Part shown: positions 60,763-64,000 of the stretch, piece by piece
Position numbering within the stretch: position 1 is the stretch's first letter
Layout of the letters: each line of letters opens with the position of its first letter
Assembly (NCBI GenBank): GCA_000827205.1
Contig: KN832558.1
Span: 1,038,901 to 1,102,900 of the forward strand
Length of the DNA stretch: 64,000 bases
Reading direction: 5' to 3'
Source: Plicaturopsis crispa FD-325 SS-3
Lineage: Eukaryota > Basidiomycota > Agaricomycetes > Amylocorticiales > Amylocorticiaceae
Program-made: the position numbers and the translations under genes
Notes under the pieces: generated by a model
The model's database searches: none
Seen by the model: the letters and a program-made list of their open reading frames with translations, nothing else
Told to the model about the DNA's origin: nothing

Positions 60763-61145
60763 TGGCCTCAGCTAGAGCAGTAGCTGGCGAGGGTAGGATG
60801 GCGGAGCGAGATACAAAGAAACAAGGTACTGCGAGTACAAGCAGATAAGTAACTGAGAATGTTGTGGTGTACTTTCTACAAGTTTCTTGTGAACGCTCGG
60901 CGTGTCTTTGACCGAATGACGGCGACAACACGCGTTGTGACCGCATTCCACGCGCACGTGTACAAGTATGCGCCAATAAAAGTACGCGCAGTTCACATAT
61001 TCAAGAAAAAGTCAATGAAAAGCTCTTGTACGACCCATCGTTCGTTCAGTAAAGCATATGGAATAATTGGTGTTTTCTATTGAGTTGTGGTCGACAAAAT
61101 TGTAGCATCAGTTTCCGTGTCCGATGATGTGTGTCCGAGTGACAC
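60763..61145. other. Spacer between the K+/H+ exchange gene and its truncated copy
   Basis: 383 bp holding the promoter of the full copy. No gene or repeat recognised. Confidence 0.5.
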
Positions 61146-61790
61146 CTAAGCCTTGCCCTGCTCGACTCGTATCCGGGCCTGTTCCACTGCGCGATATAAA
61201 TTCGCCGCCGATGTCTGAGGTAGTCCAAGGAGCGATATAATGGCCGGGACGGCATCGCGTGTCAAGAGCACGCGTGTACGCTCGGATCCATCTCCAGTTT
61301 CAGGAGACAAGGAAGACTCGCTTTGCTCCAGAGAAGCGTGTGGGCCACCGACAGCTTTGGGCTTATATTCGTCGTAGATTTGATCTAGTTCTTGGCTGGC
61401 CTCTGGAACGACAGCCCCCGCACCGACTAGCGTCTCGAGGTACTGAGAAGCCTTGTATGCGCGCCAATGGCACCAGGACCGCCAGACGCAATAGAAGAAT
61501 GGGAGGTTTGGTATTATCGCTGTGCAATATTGCGTGAGGGAGGTCCTATGTAGACGACAATGATTAGGGACGTACGGATGAGTTTGAGGGGTGCGGTTAA
61601 GGGCGTGAGCAGCATCCATATGTAGAATCCTCTGCGATGTTGTGGTTTGCGGTAAGCGAGGACGTCACGCATGTGGTTTAACGGGGAGTATATTTGAGAG
61701 GCAGATATCGATGGGCCTGCCGAGGATGGGTATACCAGAGGAATCTTAGGGAGATGGACACTTGAGGTGGGTGGTCTAGGCAATCATAGT
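61146..61790 (-). pseudogene. 5'-truncated duplicate of the K+/H+ exchange-related gene
   Basis: Reads SPLNHMRDVLAYRKPQHRRG, FYIWMLLTPLTAPLKLI, and over an intron (donor GTACGT) IIPNLPFFYCVWRSWCHWRA. It then reads YKASQYLETLVGAGAVVPEA and LTRDAVPAIISLLGLPQTSA, and ends RIRVEQGKA. The 3' half is intact and strongly similar to the neighbour, but the first exons (VEKATRSMRIIALPL, AFGKAKEGNWK and ERLVDKLDF parts) are absent. Upstream of PPTSSVHLPKIPLVYP the phase leads to a stop in all joins I tried. Translation could begin only at an internal Met. Probably a partial tandem duplication that never had or has lost its start. Confidence 0.65.
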
Positions 61791-62245
61791 AGGGAATCAG
61801 AACTTACCTCCATCAGGAAAAACTTTCGCCGATGATAACCGAATGCGAGCGATTGTCAGATGAGGAATGCACACGTGTATATTACACGCGGTTTTAATTA
61901 CACAGAAATACTTTGAACTGCTCATGATCTGCGTACAATGTTCCGGCGACTTGTAGTTCGATTACGATCTAATTCTCAAAATTCCAACTCGATTCCGAGC
62001 CAACTGGATTGTCTGAAAGCTGGTTATGAGGGCGCTGCGCCTCGCTGTTGCAAGTCCGAGGTCCGAGCCCAATGGTGCGTACTGTTGAGTAAAATTACGT
62101 CCCCCCTAAACTCCCACATCCATCCGCACGTCAACATCAAACCGAGCTCCTCATCGTCCCTCTTGCGACTTCGCCGCCTCCCGCAAAAAAATTCTCGTTG
62201 GGGCGATGCCATTCTCGCTGACATCGCACTTAGGCTAGCTCAAGT
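61791..62245. other. Region upstream of the Plavaka transposase
   Basis: Should contain the 5' end of the DNA transposon. I looked for a terminal repeat that could pair with the other end, but that end lies beyond the window, so the border cannot be fixed. No host gene seen. Confidence 0.4.
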
Positions 62246-64000
62246 ATGCCCGTTTGCGACGGATGCAACAAGGTGTACGCTCAAGAGTCCCACTTGTCTC
62301 GTCACACCAAAACTTGCGAAGGTGTTGCTGAGAACGCACGCAAGTCGTTCAGTCTCAGCAGACAGCTACGGAAACTCGGTCGCATCAACCCTGCGAAAAT
62401 CTTGAAACGACGACGGCTGGACTCCGCCGCCTCTGGGTCGAGCGTGGGTGCGAGGAGCCATGACATTCCACAGTCATCTCGCGCAGGCCCGGGCAGCGCC
62501 TCCACGAGCAGCCACGAGCAGCGTCGCTTCGACGACGACAATTCTCTCGAGATCAGACAGGTATGTATTCTCAACAGCAGCGACCAAGTACCAGTAGCTA
62601 ATCTATCGACAAATTGCAATACAGTCAAGTCGTTATCGTGCCTCGTCACACCGCGAGGACAGCGCATTCGATGATATGTTTCAGCTTGATGGCCAGGTAT
62701 GTATATTATCCGAAAGGTATCATTTCGGCGTTCTTATATGATATCTTCGCTACAGGACATCTCTATGGACGATGCACAGATCCCTTCACCACCACGCACC
62801 TCCTCCACTAGATCCGAAATGACTCAAGATGACGTCGAAAACGCGCCGCTACCGGAGCCCAATAAACGAGTGCGTCGGCCAACACAGAAAGCGAGGGCAG
62901 CACTCGTCGATGCCTTGCCAGAAGGGCCTGGCGCACTCGAACCCGCCGTACCTGAGACTGCACCGGCCGTGCGCAGGGTTGTACTGCGGGTCCGCGAGAA
63001 GATTCGGACTACAGTGAATTCCTTTGGCCTGTCAAGGGAGTACCAGCTACGCCCTACATGCATTCCTGACATGGACCTCCCATTCGAAGTCCGTGTGGCC
63101 GACTCCGACTCGCCGCACACCAAAGTCACTCAAAAACGCGCCATAGCCGACATCATCTTCCCTTATCCGAACATCTCTTCGTTTCTGTTCGGCTACTGGT
63201 ATCGGAAAGGTAGCGACAAAAAGACGAAAGGGGAGAGGAAAGCCCTCATTGATGTGATGCTGGATCCCAGGTTCGATTCTCGCGATCTTCTTGGTGTCAA
63301 TTTCGACCGAATCGACGAGCAGATTGCCGCGGACATCCAGTCACCGTGGGGAGGGAACGGCTGGCATACGGACACGGTCGTCATCGAAGTTCCGACAGGG
63401 ATAAAGGCTACGAAAGCCACGAAAAGGAAGCAAGCGAATGCTGCCCAGTCGGCGCGCCGTCATGATGAAGTTGACCCCGATGCGGACAAGATGCCCGTCC
63501 ACAAATTCCGTGTGCCCAACGTTCACCACCGCTCGCTCGTCCATATCCTCAGATCCGTCGTCGAAGAAGACCCCGCCTCGAAATATTTTCATTGGCACTC
63601 GTATACGGAACACTGGCAGCCCCCTGATCCTGCCGCTCTGCCCGAGCAGGTCTTTGGTGAGATGTATGCTTCCGAGGCGTTCCGAAAGGCCGAGAGGGAG
63701 CTCCTGCGTTCCCCGCCAGAGCCAAACTGTGAGCTTCCGCGCGTTATCGCGGGGTTCATGTTCTGGTCAGATGCGACACATGTCGCACAATTTGGGCAGT
63801 CGAAGCTATGGCCAGTGTATGGCTACTTCGCAAACCAATCCAAGTATACCCGCTGCAAGCCGTCATCGAGAGCGGCCCATCATGTAGCGTTTGTCGAAAC
63901 GGTATGTTCAATTTGTAATGTCTTTATTGATTAGGATTTGACGCATATGCACAGCTACCGGACGAATTCGACGATTGGCTGCGCAGGCACGGAATCAATC
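62246..64000 (+). CDS. Plavaka-type (CMC superfamily) transposase, N-terminal part, runs off the right edge
   Basis: DNA transposase typical of Agaricomycetes. Exons 62246-62560, 62625-62696, 62756-63901 and 63955-64000 (open). The ATG at 62246 begins a zinc finger, MPVCDGCNKVYAQESHLSRH then TKTC (C2HC-like), characteristic of this family's N-terminus. It is followed by a disordered basic stretch and acidic linker. The conserved body reads IADIIFPYPNISSFLFGYWY, GWHTDTVVIEVPTGIKATK and KFRVPNVHHRSLVHILRSVV. It continues with the family hallmark GFMFWSDATHVAQFGQSKLW PVYGYFANQSKYTRCKPSS, and over an intron LPDEFDDWLRR. The first DDE-type Asp is probably within FWSDATH. Introns all preserve frame, so this copy may be intact; the catalytic remainder is outside the window. 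Confidence 0.85.

Overview
The window is fungal nuclear DNA, almost certainly from a wood-decaying Agaricomycete (polypore-like). Genes are dense and carry many 50-60 bp GT-AG introns. There are two class II manganese peroxidases, aryl-alcohol dehydrogenase-type reductases, a CYP64-like P450, a Ty3-type LTR retrotransposon and a Plavaka-type transposase. All calls come from reading the sequence and from remembered family motifs; no search was run.

Layout. 1-4.7 kb: end of a PrxQ/BCP peroxiredoxin, a linker-histone-domain protein and a secreted class 3 lipase, all minus strand. 6.3-17.5 kb: an oxidoreductive group of two tail-to-tail aryl-alcohol dehydrogenase paralogs (the first with two opposite 1-nt frame errors), an EHN-type epoxide hydrolase, a cytochrome P450 and an intronless NmrA/isoflavone-reductase-like gene. 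17,468-26,214: an LTR retrotransposon on the minus strand with identical 168-bp LTRs (TG...CA), 4-bp target duplication GCGA, polypurine tract, a candidate primer site, gag, a -1 frameshifted pol, and a nested 1,840-bp terminal-inverted-repeat element inside reverse transcriptase. The retroelement landed in the last codons of the NmrA-like gene, and its LTR now supplies that protein's C-terminus and stop. 26.5-32.9 kb: a large PX-PH phospholipase D (Spo14 type).

33-39.8 kb: two tandem Dabb stress-responsive proteins, a small basic conserved protein, mitochondrial branched-chain keto acid dehydrogenase E1 alpha, and a single-pass membrane protein. 41.4-50.5 kb: two near-identical manganese peroxidases in opposite orientation bracket V-ATPase subunit d, an anion:cation-symporter MFS carrier and a dienelactone hydrolase. 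The peroxidase promoters are conserved too. 51.7-61.8 kb: TIM9, DAHP synthase, an Scm3-like acidic nuclear protein, a Gre2/CCR-like ketoreductase, and a mitochondrial K+/H+ exchange-related gene next to a 5'-truncated copy. 62.2 kb to the end: the N-terminal part of a Plavaka transposase.

Functionally, the secreted peroxidases, aryl-alcohol reductases, P450, epoxide hydrolase, ACS carrier and dienelactone hydrolase fit extracellular lignin attack and intracellular handling of aromatic fragments. The remaining genes are housekeeping. The freshest events visible are mobile-element events.
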